From Isoperla grammatica (lineage: Eukaryota > Arthropoda > Insecta > Plecoptera > Perlodidae), in assembly GCA_945910005.1 (NCBI GenBank), contig OX246743.1, positions 10,150,587-10,214,586 of the forward strand: a stretch of DNA of 64,000 nucleotides, read 5' to 3'. The position numbers and the translations under genes were made by a program. Shown one piece after another: positions 1 to 13,654 of this stretch. Below the pieces are notes generated by a model. The model was not told where the DNA came from. It did no database searches and worked only from the letters and a program-made list of their open reading frames with translations. Positions within the stretch are counted from its first letter, which is position 1, and each line of letters begins with the position of its first letter.

Positions 1-136
1 TTGTGACTGTCACACCAACAGGTGGGCAGGAGGCGTTGCTCTAATCTTGCCACCATCAATGTGTTTGTATTATTGTATGCAACTCACACATTGTATTGAA
101 AATAAATAATAATATTTACGAAATACTCCTCTTTCA

Positions 137-180
137 GAGTGCGTGAGTGCGTGAGTGCGTGAGTGCACGAGTGCGTGAGC
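137..180. repeat. 8-bp minisatellite (GTGAGTGC)n
   Basis: About five imperfect copies of an 8-bp unit lie in a short CpG-rich stretch that continues to about position 290. A CTTTCAG acceptor-like string precedes it, but all frames close because the period of 8 rotates the frame and places TGA in each. I therefore do not call an exon. Confidence 0.8.
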
Positions 181-189
181 GTGGGCGAG

Positions 190-2199
<2,010 letters not shown>

Positions 2200-2239
2200 G
2201 AACAACAACAACAACATGTTGCTGCTGTTGTTGTTGTTC
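2200..2239. repeat. CAA/TTG imperfect palindrome next to the microsatellite
   Basis: A 20-base left arm of CAA repeats faces a right arm of TTG/CTG repeats. The outer 14 bases pair perfectly (GAACAACAACAACA with its complement). It lies directly at the end of the GTT/GTC tract, so the microsatellite strand polarity flips here and a cruciform or hairpin is possible. Confidence 0.75.
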
Positions 2240-2740
2240 TATAGCGTAGTATGGCTCGTGTGTTGCGGATAAGATGGGCAGGGTGCGAATCGATGGCCTG
2301 ATAGAGGGGGGGATGCCCAAGTATAGTATCTGCGTCGGTAGTAAGGCCGTAAGGGGTCTGGGCTGGGGTAAAGCCCCAGCCGCCGGAGGCAAACATTTTT
2401 GGGGGTATTATTGCCCTCAAGATGGCCTTAGAAGCGATCTGAGAGCTCATTGGTTTGGTTTATTAACGTACAAGTACTTCTTGGCTAGGAATATATTTGT
2501 AAATTGACGCATTATTTATTAACGTTACGAGATAAAATCACTTAATGTGATATGAGATGAGATGAGATGGGTGGGAGTCCAGAGGTGGGGATCTGTCCAT
2601 CCCTGGCGGGGATACCTTCCAGTAAAACAAGAGCCAGCGATGGAATTTTATGAGGGGGGGGGGGGGGGGTGCAATCCCCCCCCATCCCCCCTGTCAATTC
2701 GCACCCTGAAGATGGGAGTATCGTGCATGAGATTCACTAG
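2240..2740. other. GC-richer block with hairpin and G/C runs
   Basis: A perfect 8-bp stem (GGCTGGGG and CCCCAGCC around a 5-base loop) lies near 2360. A run of 16 G at 2654-2669 is followed by C runs at 2676-2691, which could pair with it. The block may be part of a decayed mobile element, but no termini can be seen. Confidence 0.4.
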
Positions 2741-2744
2741 AGAT

Positions 2745-3013
2745 GTTGCGATTATGATAGTTGTTGCTTTACTTGTCTATTATTGCATTCATGCTATACT
2801 CGAGACGATGAGTGGTGATAGATGAAAATGGAGAATTCCATAAAAAAAAACTATGCGTTATGCGGGATTCGAACCCACGTCCCTAGCTTAGGACCTGCGA
2901 GAACCTTTATTAGGACCAATCCCAAAACTCACATTGTGATTGAGGAACAGGATTGCCGGTGGTAGCAACCCTCTCGAATAGGCTCGCATGTAACCTACCA
3001 CTGAGCCACAGCT
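2745..3013 (-). repeat. SINE-A copy with interrupted tRNA-like head
   Basis: The minus strand carries a B box (GGTTCGAATCCC, complement of 2864-2875) followed by the body also seen at 10.1, 16.6 and 58.9 kb (TTGTTGCTTTAC, then TCGAGACGATGAG). The expected A-box half is not adjacent. A consensus A box (TGGCTCAGTGG, near 2998-3010) lies about 90 bases further out, beyond DNA absent from the other copies. Either the head was interrupted by an insertion or two SINE heads were joined. Confidence 0.7.
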
Positions 3014-3015
3014 AA

Positions 3016-4690
3016 CTGTCTATACATGTAGCATTGCCAATAGCTATCATAGCAAAGCAGACTAATCCAGCACCAGCCTCTGATTGATAAGAGATGGAGA
3101 TATACCTTATACAGTAGTTGGGGCGTTGATAGATAATCCACACCTCGGTAAAACTCGGGGGCGTTCGAACATCCACCTCTCCTTTCTATAAACCGATCTG
3201 ATAAACCCTATTATTTGAATTTCTTTCGGTGCTCTCACAACAGACCGAACATAAGATTATATTATTCAATTAAATATGATAAATATAAACAATCAAATCA
3301 TTGACCACGAACCATGACAGAAACATAGACCCTCGAGCAATCGATCCAATTAATCGATTTCGATTCGCTTCGATTCGATTTGCTCTGTTGAAATTGATGT
3401 GCATACAGAAACGTAAGTGGATGCAGCGAATGAATAAATCAAATGCAATAATAAAATAGTATGTATTAATTAATTGAATAGTCTGCCCAAACAATGACGT
3501 GAATTTAATTCAATGTGGGTAGGGTGAGTGTGGGTGTGATATCTGGGTCACACAGCATGGATAGTAGTCGGTGATTTTGGTTGGGCCTATCTATCTACAC
3601 TCTGTAACAGGGTTTCTGTGGTATCCGGTAACTCCGCTTCCCCTAAAATTCTCTCACCACCAGCTCAGACCCAACGCTTTGAGGAGTGCCTCGCTGACCG
3701 TAGGACCTGTACCATCTTTGATCTCTATTAAATATCAAAACATCCACTGAGTTATTGAAAACACTGTTTTATTTCATTCAACACGAATTTCTAGATTTAT
3801 AAAGAAGCTTGAATTTTAATGCTAGTTGATTTCTTTATTTCATCTGTACATATGGCTGTGTTCTATGTTTTTACCGGTTTACATTACTTATATCTAGCAC
3901 TTTCTAAAACTTCTGGAACTTATTTCTAGAACTTAGTATAATTTGAAGAAGAGGCAATAGGCTAAATTAGCTGTTACCAAACTTTTAGTCCCGGATAAGA
4001 AGCTAATCGGAGATTTTCTAAAAAAAAAAACATGGCACCTGCTAAAAGACTTAATACATTTTGAATATAATGTTTGTTTGGTTGTAACTCTGGTACCCAA
4101 TCCGAGATGATTAAATCGGAGATTTACAAAGTTTGGCGAATTCGTACCTGCAGCTTTCATACATAATCCTAACTAAAGTGGCAATCATTACATTAATGTA
4201 TACTTATACTTACTTCCTATATCAAAGAGTGAGAATTCTGCAAAGTGCAAAGATAACAAGAAAAATGTACCAACGAAAAAAATCACATATTTATCAAAGA
4301 TCAACAACGATCTGAACCGAAATTGTCGGAAAAAATCCGTTTCCAGTCATAAACGTCAGCTTTATAATCTGGAGGTCAATATTTGGGTAGTATAGCGACA
4401 TGTGTGGTGCCCCCCATACGTCATTGATCCATGGCGTTATCTCACTTGATATGATAAGGGTTTCATATTAATAGCACTCAAGGTCAGGGACTTCCCATTT
4501 AAGCGTGTACGTTATTCAATCAGATTACAAGTTTTAATAACTATGATATAATAAGAAGCGTATTTGGGTTTTAGCATGTTTGGACACGAACTCTGAATTA
4601 TGTAATCGGCTGTGTTTTTTTTTTTTTAAGTTTGTGTAGAATTCAGCAACGCTACGATATCATTACTTACATCTAAATAATTTATGTACC
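3016..4690. other. Unassigned AT-rich DNA
   Basis: No supported gene. Short open frames at 3270-3494, 3933-4160 and 4133-4315 have no signs of coding composition. Only homopolymer A tracts are notable. Confidence 0.5.
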
Positions 4691-4691
4691 T

Positions 4692-4943
4692 GGGCCCAGA
4701 TTCACAAAGGTGCCTAAGTGCTAAGACGTCCTAGTTTAGGCAAATCTTAGTGAGATAAATCACCAATATGTCGTTCTGCAATGTTATAAAGATAAAATAT
4801 AGTAAAATATGAACACTTTAACTAATAATATTTCATTTGTGAATGTGTATTAATACCCAGAGATGATTTATCTTGATTTATCTAGCTAGGATTTGCCTAA
4901 CTTAGGACAACTTAGAGTTACGCATCTTTGTGAATCCAGGCCC
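4692..4943. mobile_element. 252-bp MITE with ~55-bp inverted repeats
   Basis: The left end GGGCCCAGATTCACAAAGG and the complement of the right end, GGGCCTGGATTCACAAAGA, match. The similarity continues inwards for about 55 bases to a shared TTAGGCAAATC. The interior is AT-rich and non-coding. A target duplication is not clear, so I do not assign a superfamily. Confidence 0.75.
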
Positions 4944-5225
4944 TGATGTTTTATCTCTCATATGGATAGCATTACTCCATTATCGACTTCACAAAAGAGA
5001 GCTAGATTTTGTCCCTATTTTAACCTATATTATTAAAAGAATGAAACGTGGCAAATTAGAAACATATCCACTAAATCCACGACAGTATACTACATTGAAC
5101 TAGTAATGAAATGTGAACCACATCAAATGGAAACAATTTTCATGGTGCAAATAATTATAATGTGTTGCATTTTAATATTATGAAATCTCATAGATAAAGA
5201 AACTCTTAAATACATTCTTGGTGTT

Positions 5226-5420
5226 GTGGGTGGCTTAACGTATCCCTGCTTACAATGTAGGAGATCCAGTGTTCGATTCCCGGTTCGGGTTGCGGGTTTA
5301 ACTTCAAAATTGGTTTATCTGTAAACGATGGCTTTGGAGCCGTCATAGCGTAGCAGCCGTCACAGTAAAACATACAGTTCTGTTACTGATTGGGTAGACA
5401 CTAAATACATAGTTGATTTA
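5226..5420 (+). repeat. SINE-B copy (tRNA-derived)
   Basis: An A-box-like GGTGGCTTAACG and a B box GTTCGATTCCC are spaced as in a tRNA gene. The body shared with the copies at 13.7, 15.3 and 55.7 kb follows (TTTGGAGCCGTCATAGC, then GTTACTGATTGGGTAGAC) and ends in a TAAATACA/TTTATTTA tail. It is probably an ancient copy, since the four copies differ at many positions. Confidence 0.75.
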
Positions 5421-6009
5421 TTTAAAATAGAGTATGTTTTGTTTGGCCAGCCAGGTATGCAACATTGAATTTGTTCCAAAATATTGCCGATAACAAAACT
5501 AACGCAAACAACGTCGTGTCGATATTTTGGTTAGCAATACAATTGATCTAAAAAAACTCACATATAAAGACAAATTTAATTATTGTTGTAAATCGCATGT
5601 TATCTTGATACGCGCGTTTTTAGAGCAGTTACAAACCCGTCACAGGTCACAAAAATACACTGTGTCAAATCTGAAGTTTGTTTAAACTGAAGTTCAAACC
5701 TAGATCAACTCGGTTGGAAGTTAAATCGGAATGAACCCAATACAAACTATATTACACATACTTATCAATTTTATCAGAAATATTTCATATATATTTCCTA
5801 TCCGTACGAGTGTTTCATAAATAAGGGATTCCCATCAAACCCCATATGTAATCTTTGTTACCCCAATTAAGCGTGTGGAGAATTCCTATTAATAAAAAAG
5901 AAGTTCAAACAAAAATAATAACCCCCGTGTTAACAACGAAAGATGTAACTTAAAGTAACGTCGAGACGCCAAACTTGGGGTGGGTTGTAAGAGGGGGATA
6001 TACTTCGTA

Positions 6010-6058
6010 CACCCCCCCCCCCCCCACTCACTCCCCCTCACCTCCCCCCCCCCCCCAC
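6010..6058. repeat. C-rich tract
   Basis: Two runs of 13-14 C with CCCCC between them could form an i-motif, with a G-quadruplex on the opposite strand. It follows about 580 bases (5421-6009) in which I see nothing else. Confidence 0.7.
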
Positions 6059-6326
6059 ATCCACCCGCCAATCCACGTACGGAAACTTTTTTAGATTCTC
6101 AAAGTTTGTGTGTGGCGAAAGAAAAAAGAAAATACGATAAAAGCGATTTTTAAAATATGGGAAGTGGAAATTTTGAAGGCCTTCACTTTATAAGTGGAAA
6201 ATGAAAGCAGATGAGAAAGTGATGAAGATGGACAGAAAGCGAGATACGATGGAATTTATGTTCTAACGTAACGAACGAAAGTAATCCGATGAATTTATCC
6301 TTCCATGCATGAAATACTGCGAAGAC

Positions 6327-6597
6327 AAGCGTAGAATATACTTGAAACCTCCACAGATGCCAAACTATAACAGGTGTAGACTATACTTGGAACCTCCACA
6401 GATACCAAACTATAACAGGCGTAGACTATACTTGAAACCTCCACAGATGCCAAACTATAACAGGCGTAGAATATACTTGAAACCTCCACAGATACCAAAC
6501 TATAACAGGCGTAGACTATACTTGAAACCTCCACAGATGCCAAACTATAACAGGCGTAGACTATACTTGAAACCTCCACAGATGCCAAACTATAACA
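6327..6597. repeat. 45-bp minisatellite, 6 copies
   Basis: Six near-identical 45-bp units (core ACTTGAAACCTCCACAGAT). The period is a multiple of 3, so both strands show open frames with 15-residue repeats: the plus frame contains MPNYNRR and LYLKPPQ, the minus frame VYACYSLASVEV. No flanking splice sites or start context support translation. Confidence 0.95.
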
Positions 6598-6599
6598 GA

Positions 6600-7392
6600 G
6601 TCATGAAATTTTAAGACACATAAATCTACCATCTACCCCTTCGTCCCCTCGATTTTACATTCGTGAACGTATCGACAATCTTGTGCAAATCTTGGACTAT
6701 GCGACTTGTGTCCAGCAGCATTTTGATGTCTCGAGGAATATCTGTGCCCAATTCCGTTCCGTTCAAATTTCCTTGAATTCAAGAACAAAAAACATCAAAA
6801 CGTAAGTAGATGATAAAATACAACAAGACTTTACGTTCTTTGACGCTTTTTTTGTCCTTGAATGCAAGGAAACTTAAACGGAACATTGAACCTTCTAATA
6901 TCAGCTTGAGATCCAGCTTTGACACATCCATAGCTCCCTTCTTCTCCCAAATCACGAGGTCAGGCATAGACGGGCATTTGTCACATAACAAGTCCGTATA
7001 ATAAGTGGTAATGTGGAAGTTCCAAACGGGAGGGGGGGATACTAGTGTTATGATTGATTAAACTAAATATAAATCTAGTTCTTTGAAGACACGCCGGGTA
7101 TTACCAGTGGAACCGAGATAACAGGAACGACGACCATTGGTCGGCTACTTTAGGATATTCAGCAGGAATCTCTTATCGTTCTTACTATAGTGGGTGTTGG
7201 GTATAATCGGGAAGAACACAGGAATACGACCAAGTCTGATGGCAAATTAATTGCTGTCTATTCTAAGGCTGTTCTTACTTAGGGAAAGAAAGAGCTGGTG
7301 AGATGGAGGGAGGGGGATGAGGGGAGGGGAGGGGGGGGGAGGATTTACAGCTCGACTTGAGAACAACGTGGTAGCAATCAGAAACATTTCAA
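6600..7392. other. Unassigned DNA with G-rich patches
   Basis: No gene is seen. A purine/G-rich patch at about 7300-7342 (several runs of 4-9 G) could form a G-quadruplex. Confidence 0.5.
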
Positions 7393-8057
7393 GGGTGGGT
7401 GGTGTGGTAGTCTCAGGGTAGGTGGTGTGGTAGTCTCAGGGTAGGTGGTGTGGTAGTCTCAGGGTAGGTGGTGTGGTAGTCTCAGGGTGGGTGGTGTGGT
7501 AGTCTCAGGGTAGGTGGTGTAGTAGTCTCAGGGTAGGTGGTGTGGTAGTCTCAGGGTAGGTGGTGTGGTAGTCTCAGGGTAGGTGGTGTGGTAGTCTCAG
7601 GGTAGGTGGTGTGGTAGTCTCAGGGTAGGTGGTGTAGTAGTCTCAGGGTAGGTGGTGTGGTAGTCTCAGGGTAGGTGGTGTGGTAGTCTCAGGGTAGGTG
7701 GTGTGGTAGTCTCAGGGTGGGTGGTGTGGTAGTCTCAGGGTAGGTGGTGTAGTAGTCTCAGGGTAGGTGGTGTGGTAGTCTCAGGGTAGGTGGTGTGGTA
7801 GTCTCAGGGTAGGTGGTGTGGTAGTCTCAGGGTAGGTGGTGTAGTAGTCTCAGGGTAGGTGGTGTGGTAGTCTCAGGGTAGGTGGTGTGGTAGTCTCAGG
7901 GTAGGTGGTGTAGTAGTCTCAGGGTAGGTGGTGTGGTAGTCTCAGGGTGGGTGGTGTGGTAGTCTCAGGGTAGGTGGTGTAGTAGTCTCAGGGTAGGTGG
8001 TGTGGTAGTCTCAGGGTAGGTGGTGTGGTAGTCTCAGGGTAGGTGGTGTGGTAGTCT
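7393..8057. repeat. 23-bp minisatellite, ~29 copies
   Basis: The unit is GGGTAGGTGGTGTGG plus TAGTCTCA. Two variants (GGGTGG for GGGTAG, and GTAGTAG for GTGGTAG) recur at 115-bp (5-unit) spacing in the first half and then at 92 and 69 bp. This shows higher-order duplication of unit blocks. Confidence 0.95.
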
Positions 8058-8059
8058 CC

Positions 8060-8520
8060 GGAAAATCTATTGACTCGATTCTTTTAACATTGTTTTCGGG
8101 TCGTAAATTAAAATTTCTAATTTTAGGAGGACATCATTTGAGCCCCGTACAGATAACAGAGCGGGTAAATTAAGCACTCTCGGAGAAAAACCGTTGACTA
8201 AAGCATTATTGAGGCCATCAATATTCATAAATTAAAACGCTCATTCTGGAAGCAAATTAGTTTGGTGTTTCAATTTCTTCAAAAAACAAGAACTTACAAT
8301 GTATTGATTACGAAAGCACTAAAACAATGGTGTAACAGTGATGTTAATTTTATCACCGTAAGCTTGATCGGAGTTATTGTCTAGAAGTACTACTATCATT
8401 AAAATATATTTACCGTCAAGCAAAGAATCGTTGAGCGTTCAACTTCTGTTGTTCTTGGTACAGAAATGTAATTTCTTTATGAAATTAATTATACAATGTA
8501 ATCGGTCTCCAGTACATATT
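8060..8520. other. Unassigned DNA
   Basis: Nothing supported. The open frame that begins here continues into the ACAT microsatellite and is an artefact. Confidence 0.5.
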
Positions 8521-9361
8521 GGTACATACATGCATACATACATACATACATACATACATACATACATACATACATACATACATACATACATACATACATA
8601 CATACATACATACATACATACATACATACATACATACATACATACATACATACATACATACATACATACATACATACATACATACATACATACATACATA
8701 CATACATACATACATACATACATACATACATACATACATACATACATACATACATACATACATACATACATACATACATACATACATACATACATACATA
8801 CATACATACATACATACATACATACATACATACATACATACATACATACATACATACATACATACATACATACATACATACATACATACATACATACATA
8901 CATACATACATACATACATACATACATACATACATACATACATACATACATACATACATACATACATACATACATACATACATACATACATACATACATA
9001 CATACATACATACATACATACATACATACATACATACATACATACATACATACATACATACATACATACATACATACATACATACATACATACATACATA
9101 CATACATACATACATACATACATACATACATACATACATACATACATACATACATACATACATACATACATACATACATACATACATACATACATACATA
9201 CATACATACATACATACATACATACATACATACATACATACATACATACATACATACATACATACATACATACATACATACATACATACATACATACATA
9301 CATACATACATACATACATACATACATACATACATACACACATACATACATACATACATAC
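8521..9361. repeat. ~840-bp ACAT tetranucleotide microsatellite
   Basis: About 210 ACAT units are nearly pure. I see only an ATGC variant at the left edge and one T-to-C change near 9339. Long open frames on both strands (IHTY repeats on plus, MYVC repeats on minus) arise because a 12-base double period reads through without stops. Confidence 0.98.
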
Positions 9362-10104
9362 AGCATCTACACAGATATGGACAGTGTTGCTCGGAAGTAG
9401 CTAACACAGTTCCTACACTCAAGTGTTTCAGTCTAAGTTTCCGTTGGCTGGCGTGACTTCATTTTTAACCACCCTATCTATCCTGTCACGAGCGAAACCA
9501 TAGTTTTATGGATACTAACATGAATCTAGAGAAAGTTCCAAGGCCTGCCTACCTGCTTGCCTAGTTTATCACACGTTCAGAAAGAACAATCTGACTTAGA
9601 ACGCATGGTAGGTAACTAACTGTAGCCACTATTTGTGTAATTTTCGAGTAAAATTTACGCTGCCATTCGCCACACTACACACACATTCTTGTAACAGTAG
9701 TTTATTGACGATAATTAAAAGTTATTTATTACAATTACTACTTACAATAATTACACAAGTGAAATGAAAGTACAGGCTACAACTACAAGGCTCGGCGATA
9801 TAGTTCTAGTAGGTTTAAATAATATTGTATGAGGCTGTATAAACACAAGAATGTTGTAAGACTGTTTAATGAATAGCGTTGCGGTAACGTGTATATAATA
9901 TGCTACTGTTTGTAAATTGTGATAAGGTATTTTTCTCCGAGAGCCGAGTTGAAAAGTGTACGTTGGTTTCGTTGCGACAAAACGCTACACTGGCCGTTAG
10001 GCAATTGGGAGCTAAGTTGGCAACACTAATGATATATAGTATCCTGGTTGCAAAACATTTTAATATAGCGGTAGGTTTTATTCGGTATAAGACAAGTATT
10101 TAAA
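9362..10104. other. Unassigned AT-rich DNA
   Basis: No gene or element termini recognised. It contains one 68-codon frame with no coding signature. Confidence 0.5.
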
Positions 10105-10122
10105 TAGATTTTCGATGATGAT

Positions 10123-10735
10123 TCTTGTTGCTTTACGTCTATTCTTGTTGCTTTACGTCTATTCTTGTTGCTTTACGTCTATTCGTGTTGCTTTACGTCT
10201 ATTCTTGTTGCTTTACGTCTATTCTGGTTGCTTTACGTCTATTCTTGTTGCTTTACGTCTATTCTTGTTGCTTTACGTCTATTCGTGTTGCTTTACGTCT
10301 ATTCTTGTTGCTTTACGTATATTCTTGTTGCTTTACTTCTATTCTTGTTGCTTTACGTCTATTCTTGTTACTTCACGTCTATTCTTGTTGCTTTACGTCT
10401 ATTCTTGTTGCTTTACGTCTATTCTTGATGCTTTACGTCTATTCTTGTTGCTTTACGTCTATTCTTGTTGCTTTACGTCTATTCTTGTTGCTTTACGTCT
10501 ATTCTTGTTGCATTACGTCTATTCTTGTTGCTTTACGTCTATTCTTGTTGCTTTACGTCTATTCTTGTTGCTTTACGTCTATTCTTGTTGCTTTACGTCT
10601 ATTCTTGTTGCTTTACGTCTATTCTTGTTGCTTTACGTCTATTCTTGTTGCTTTACGTCTATTCTTGTTGCTTTACGTCTATTCTTGTTGCTTTACGTCT
10701 ATTCTTGTTGCTTTACGTCTATTCTTGTTGCTTTA
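10123..10735. repeat. 20-bp satellite (SINE-A body), ~31 copies
   Basis: The unit is TTCTTGTTGCTTTACGTCTA. It equals a segment present once in other SINE-A copies (for example TTGTTGCTTTACTTGTCTATT near 2761, split here as TTGTTGCTTTAC and TTGTCTATT). Units differ by isolated single-base changes. A 60-base triple period keeps three plus frames open, which are not genes. Confidence 0.96.
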
Positions 10736-10807
10736 TGCTATTCGAGACGATGAGGGATGATATGAAGAATAAGCACACTTACAAAAATCCCATGTCTTAT
10801 GCGGGAT

Positions 10808-12783
10808 CCGAACCCACGTCCCAAGGTGCCATACACTTAGGAACTGCGCCTCAACCACATGGGGCCACCGAGCCCACGTCCCAAGGTGCCACACACTTAG
10901 GACCTGCGCCTCAACCACATGGGGCCACCGAGCCCACGTCCCAAGGTGCCATACACTTAGGACCTGCGCCTCAACCACATGGGGCCACCGAGCCCACGTC
11001 CCAAGGTGCCGTACACTAAGGACCTGCGCATCAACCACATGGGGCCACCGAGCCCACGTCCCAAGGTGCCACACACTTAGGACCTGCGCCTCAACCACAT
11101 GGGGCCACCGAGCCCACGTCCCAAGGTGCCACACACTTAGGACCTGCGCATCAACCACATGGGGCCACCGAGCCCACGTCCCAAGGTGCCACACACTTAG
11201 GACCTGCGCCTCAACCACATGGGGCCACCGAGCCCACGTCCCAAGGTGCCACACACTTAGGACCTGCGCCTCAACCACATGGGGCCACCGAGCCCACGTC
11301 CCAAGGTGCCATACACTTAGGACCTGCGCTCAACCACATGGGGCCACCGAGCCCACGTCCCAAGGTGCCACACACTTAGGACCTGCGCGTCAACCACATG
11401 GGGCCACCGAGCCCACGTCCCAAGGTGCCATACACTTAGGACCTGCGCCTCAACCACATGGGGCCACCTAGCCCACGTCCCAAGGTGCCATACACTTAGG
11501 ACCTGCGCTCAACCACATGGGGCCACCGAGCCCACGTCCCAAGGTGCCATACACTTAGGACCTGCGCGTCAACCACATGGGGCCACCGAGCCCACGTCCC
11601 AAGGTGCCATACACTTAGGACCTGCGCCTCAACCACATGGGGCCACCGAGCCCACGTCCCAAGGTGCCATACACTTAGGACCTGCGCTCAACCACATGGG
11701 GCCACCGAGCCCACGTCCCAAGGTGCCACACACTTAGGACCTGCGCGTCAACCACATGGGGCCACCGAGCCCACGTCCCAAGGTGCCACACACTTAGGGC
11801 CTGCGCCTCAACCACATGGGGCCACCGAGCCCACGTCCCAAGGTGCCATACACTTAGGACCTGCGCCTCAACCACATGGGGCCACCGAGCCCACGTCCCA
11901 AGGTGCCATACACTTAGGACCTGCGCCTCAACCACATGGGGCCACCGAGCCCACGTCCCAAGGTGCCATACACTTAGGACCTGCGCTCAACCACATGGGG
12001 CCACCGAGCCCACGTCCCAAGGTGCCGTACACTAAGGACCTGCGCCTCAACCACATGGGGCCACCGAGCCCACGTCCCAAGGTGCCATACACTTAGGACC
12101 TGCGCCTCAACCACATGGGGCCACCGAGCCCACGTCCCAAGGTGCCACACACTTAGGACCTGCGCCTCAACCACATGGGGCCACCGAGCCCACGTCCCAA
12201 GGTGCCACACACTTAGGACCTGCGCCTCAACCACATGGGGCCACCGAGCCCACGTCCCAAGGTGCCACACACTTAGGACCTGCGCTCAACCACATGGGGC
12301 CACCGAGCCCACGTCCCAAGGTGCCATACACTTAGGACCTGCGCTCAACCACATGGGGCCACCGAGCCCACGTCCCAAGGTGCCGTACACTAAGGACCTG
12401 CGCCTCAACCACATGGGGCCACCGAGCCCACGTCCCAAGGTGCCATACACTTAGGACCTGCGCCTCAACCACATGGGGCCACCGAGCCCACGTCCCAAGG
12501 TGCCACACACTTAGGACCTGCGCCTCAACCACATGGGGCCACCGAGCCCACGTCCCAAGGTGCCACACACTTAGGACCTGCGCCTCAACCACATGGGGCC
12601 ACCGAGCCCACGTCCCAAGGTGCCACACACTTAGGACCTGCGCTCAACCACATGGGGCCACCGAGCCCACGTCCCAAGGTGCCATACACTTAGGACCTGC
12701 GCTCAACCACATGGGGCCACCGAGCCCACGTCCCAAGGTGCCATACACTTAGGACCTGCGCGTCAACCACATGGGGCCACCGC
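10808..12783 (-). repeat. 60-bp satellite (SINE-A tRNA-like head), ~33 copies
   Basis: Each unit runs from the B-box edge (CCGAGCCCACGTCCC) through ACACTTAGGACCTGCGC to the head's 5' end (ACCACATGGGGCCA). The first unit keeps the SINE's B-box flank and the last keeps its CCGCGGA terminus, so the array is a tandem expansion of the head joined at a CCG microhomology. Units are 60 or 59 bp. On the sense (minus) strand the B box GTTCGA has become GCTCGG at each junction and the A box is altered, so most units should be poor polymerase III promoters. Confidence 0.93.
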
Positions 12784-12795
12784 GGAGAGCGGGGG

Positions 12796-13654
12796 CATAG
12801 ATTTTCGAAACGAAAATGAATGGTCCAATTTTTGGTGATTTGTTTTATAAATTGTGTATAGACATTACTAAAAATGTGAGCAGGTGCGTTTTTTTAATAA
12901 ATAATGTAGGGACATTTGATTTCCCATATTGCTTACCAATGCCAACAATATGATTTGTCTGTGTAGTTTATATATTTTGGAAACCTTCTTGTAGAATGTA
13001 GATAACTAAAATGATAAGGATACGTCAGGTAGATCACAAGACAATGATTTCTAGCTGTATTTCAGCAAGAGTAAGATTTGTGACGACAGCTGGAATGTTC
13101 TGCTTTTAAAATTTTGAATATCTTTGCAAATGAAACAGCCACGATTTGTTCAACATTGCACGAAACGTTTTACAAAAGTTTTCTAATCGCATAAAATATA
13201 AATCACAAATGCACTGGCCTAGAAATAAGTTAATTGTAAATCTTAAGTGGTAAAACTTATTCCTGTAATGTAAGATTGGACACGTATTGCGCTGTTGGCG
13301 GAAAAGTCAACAAGTTTGCATATCAGTATACACAATCGGTTTATTTTTATTTTACCCAACTTATCTTAAAACAATGCTCGAATCATATAATTTAATTAAA
13401 CTTGCAAAAATCTACTCGAGCCACAGCAGGTTTCACGCTAGCTATATTATCTCTAATGTAATAAATTCAAAATACATCATAGTTTGCTTTCACTATAAAT
13501 TGAAATGTAACGTGAGCATTAGATTACGTCGCTACACAATTGTTGTAGACCAATAATAAAATAACGGTTATGTGTAAGTTGTTTGAAACTTACAAATAAC
13601 AATCACAAATACAAATACAATTTACCAATTAAATTACAATTTTGTATTTATTGT
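12796..13654. other. Unassigned AT-rich DNA
   Basis: No gene or repeat termini recognised. It includes a short open frame at 13287-13556 without coding signs. Confidence 0.5.

Larger units (their letters stand above)
10105..12795 (-). repeat. SINE-A copy enlarged by two internal satellites
   Basis: The outer parts match other SINE-A copies in order. The body start TTCGATGAT is at about 10111. The body end (CTATTCGAGACGATGAG) and a B-box-like GGGATCCGAACCC lie between the two arrays, and the head end CCACCGCGGA is at 12777-12786. A normal copy (58.9 kb) spans about 180 bases and this one spans about 2.7 kb. The excess is the 20-bp array in the body and the 60-bp array in the head. Confidence 0.85.

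Noticed and set aside
2850..3015. True tRNA gene
   Set aside because: A and B boxes are too far apart, no acceptor stem pairs, and the same sequence with a SINE body recurs elsewhere.
8377..9456. Open frames of 288-359 codons of IHTY or MYVC repeats
   Set aside because: Pure translation of the ACAT microsatellite, open in several frames on both strands.
10115..12628. Long repeat-protein-like frames (LFLLLYVYSCCFTSILVA, and VVEAQVLSVWHLGTWARWPH)
   Set aside because: Unit lengths of 20 and 60 bp keep frames open. The sequences are SINE-derived, with no start context or splice signals.
10808..12783. CRISPR-like regular array
   Set aside because: Units are contiguous with no unique spacers and are derived from a SINE head. 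The context is eukaryotic.
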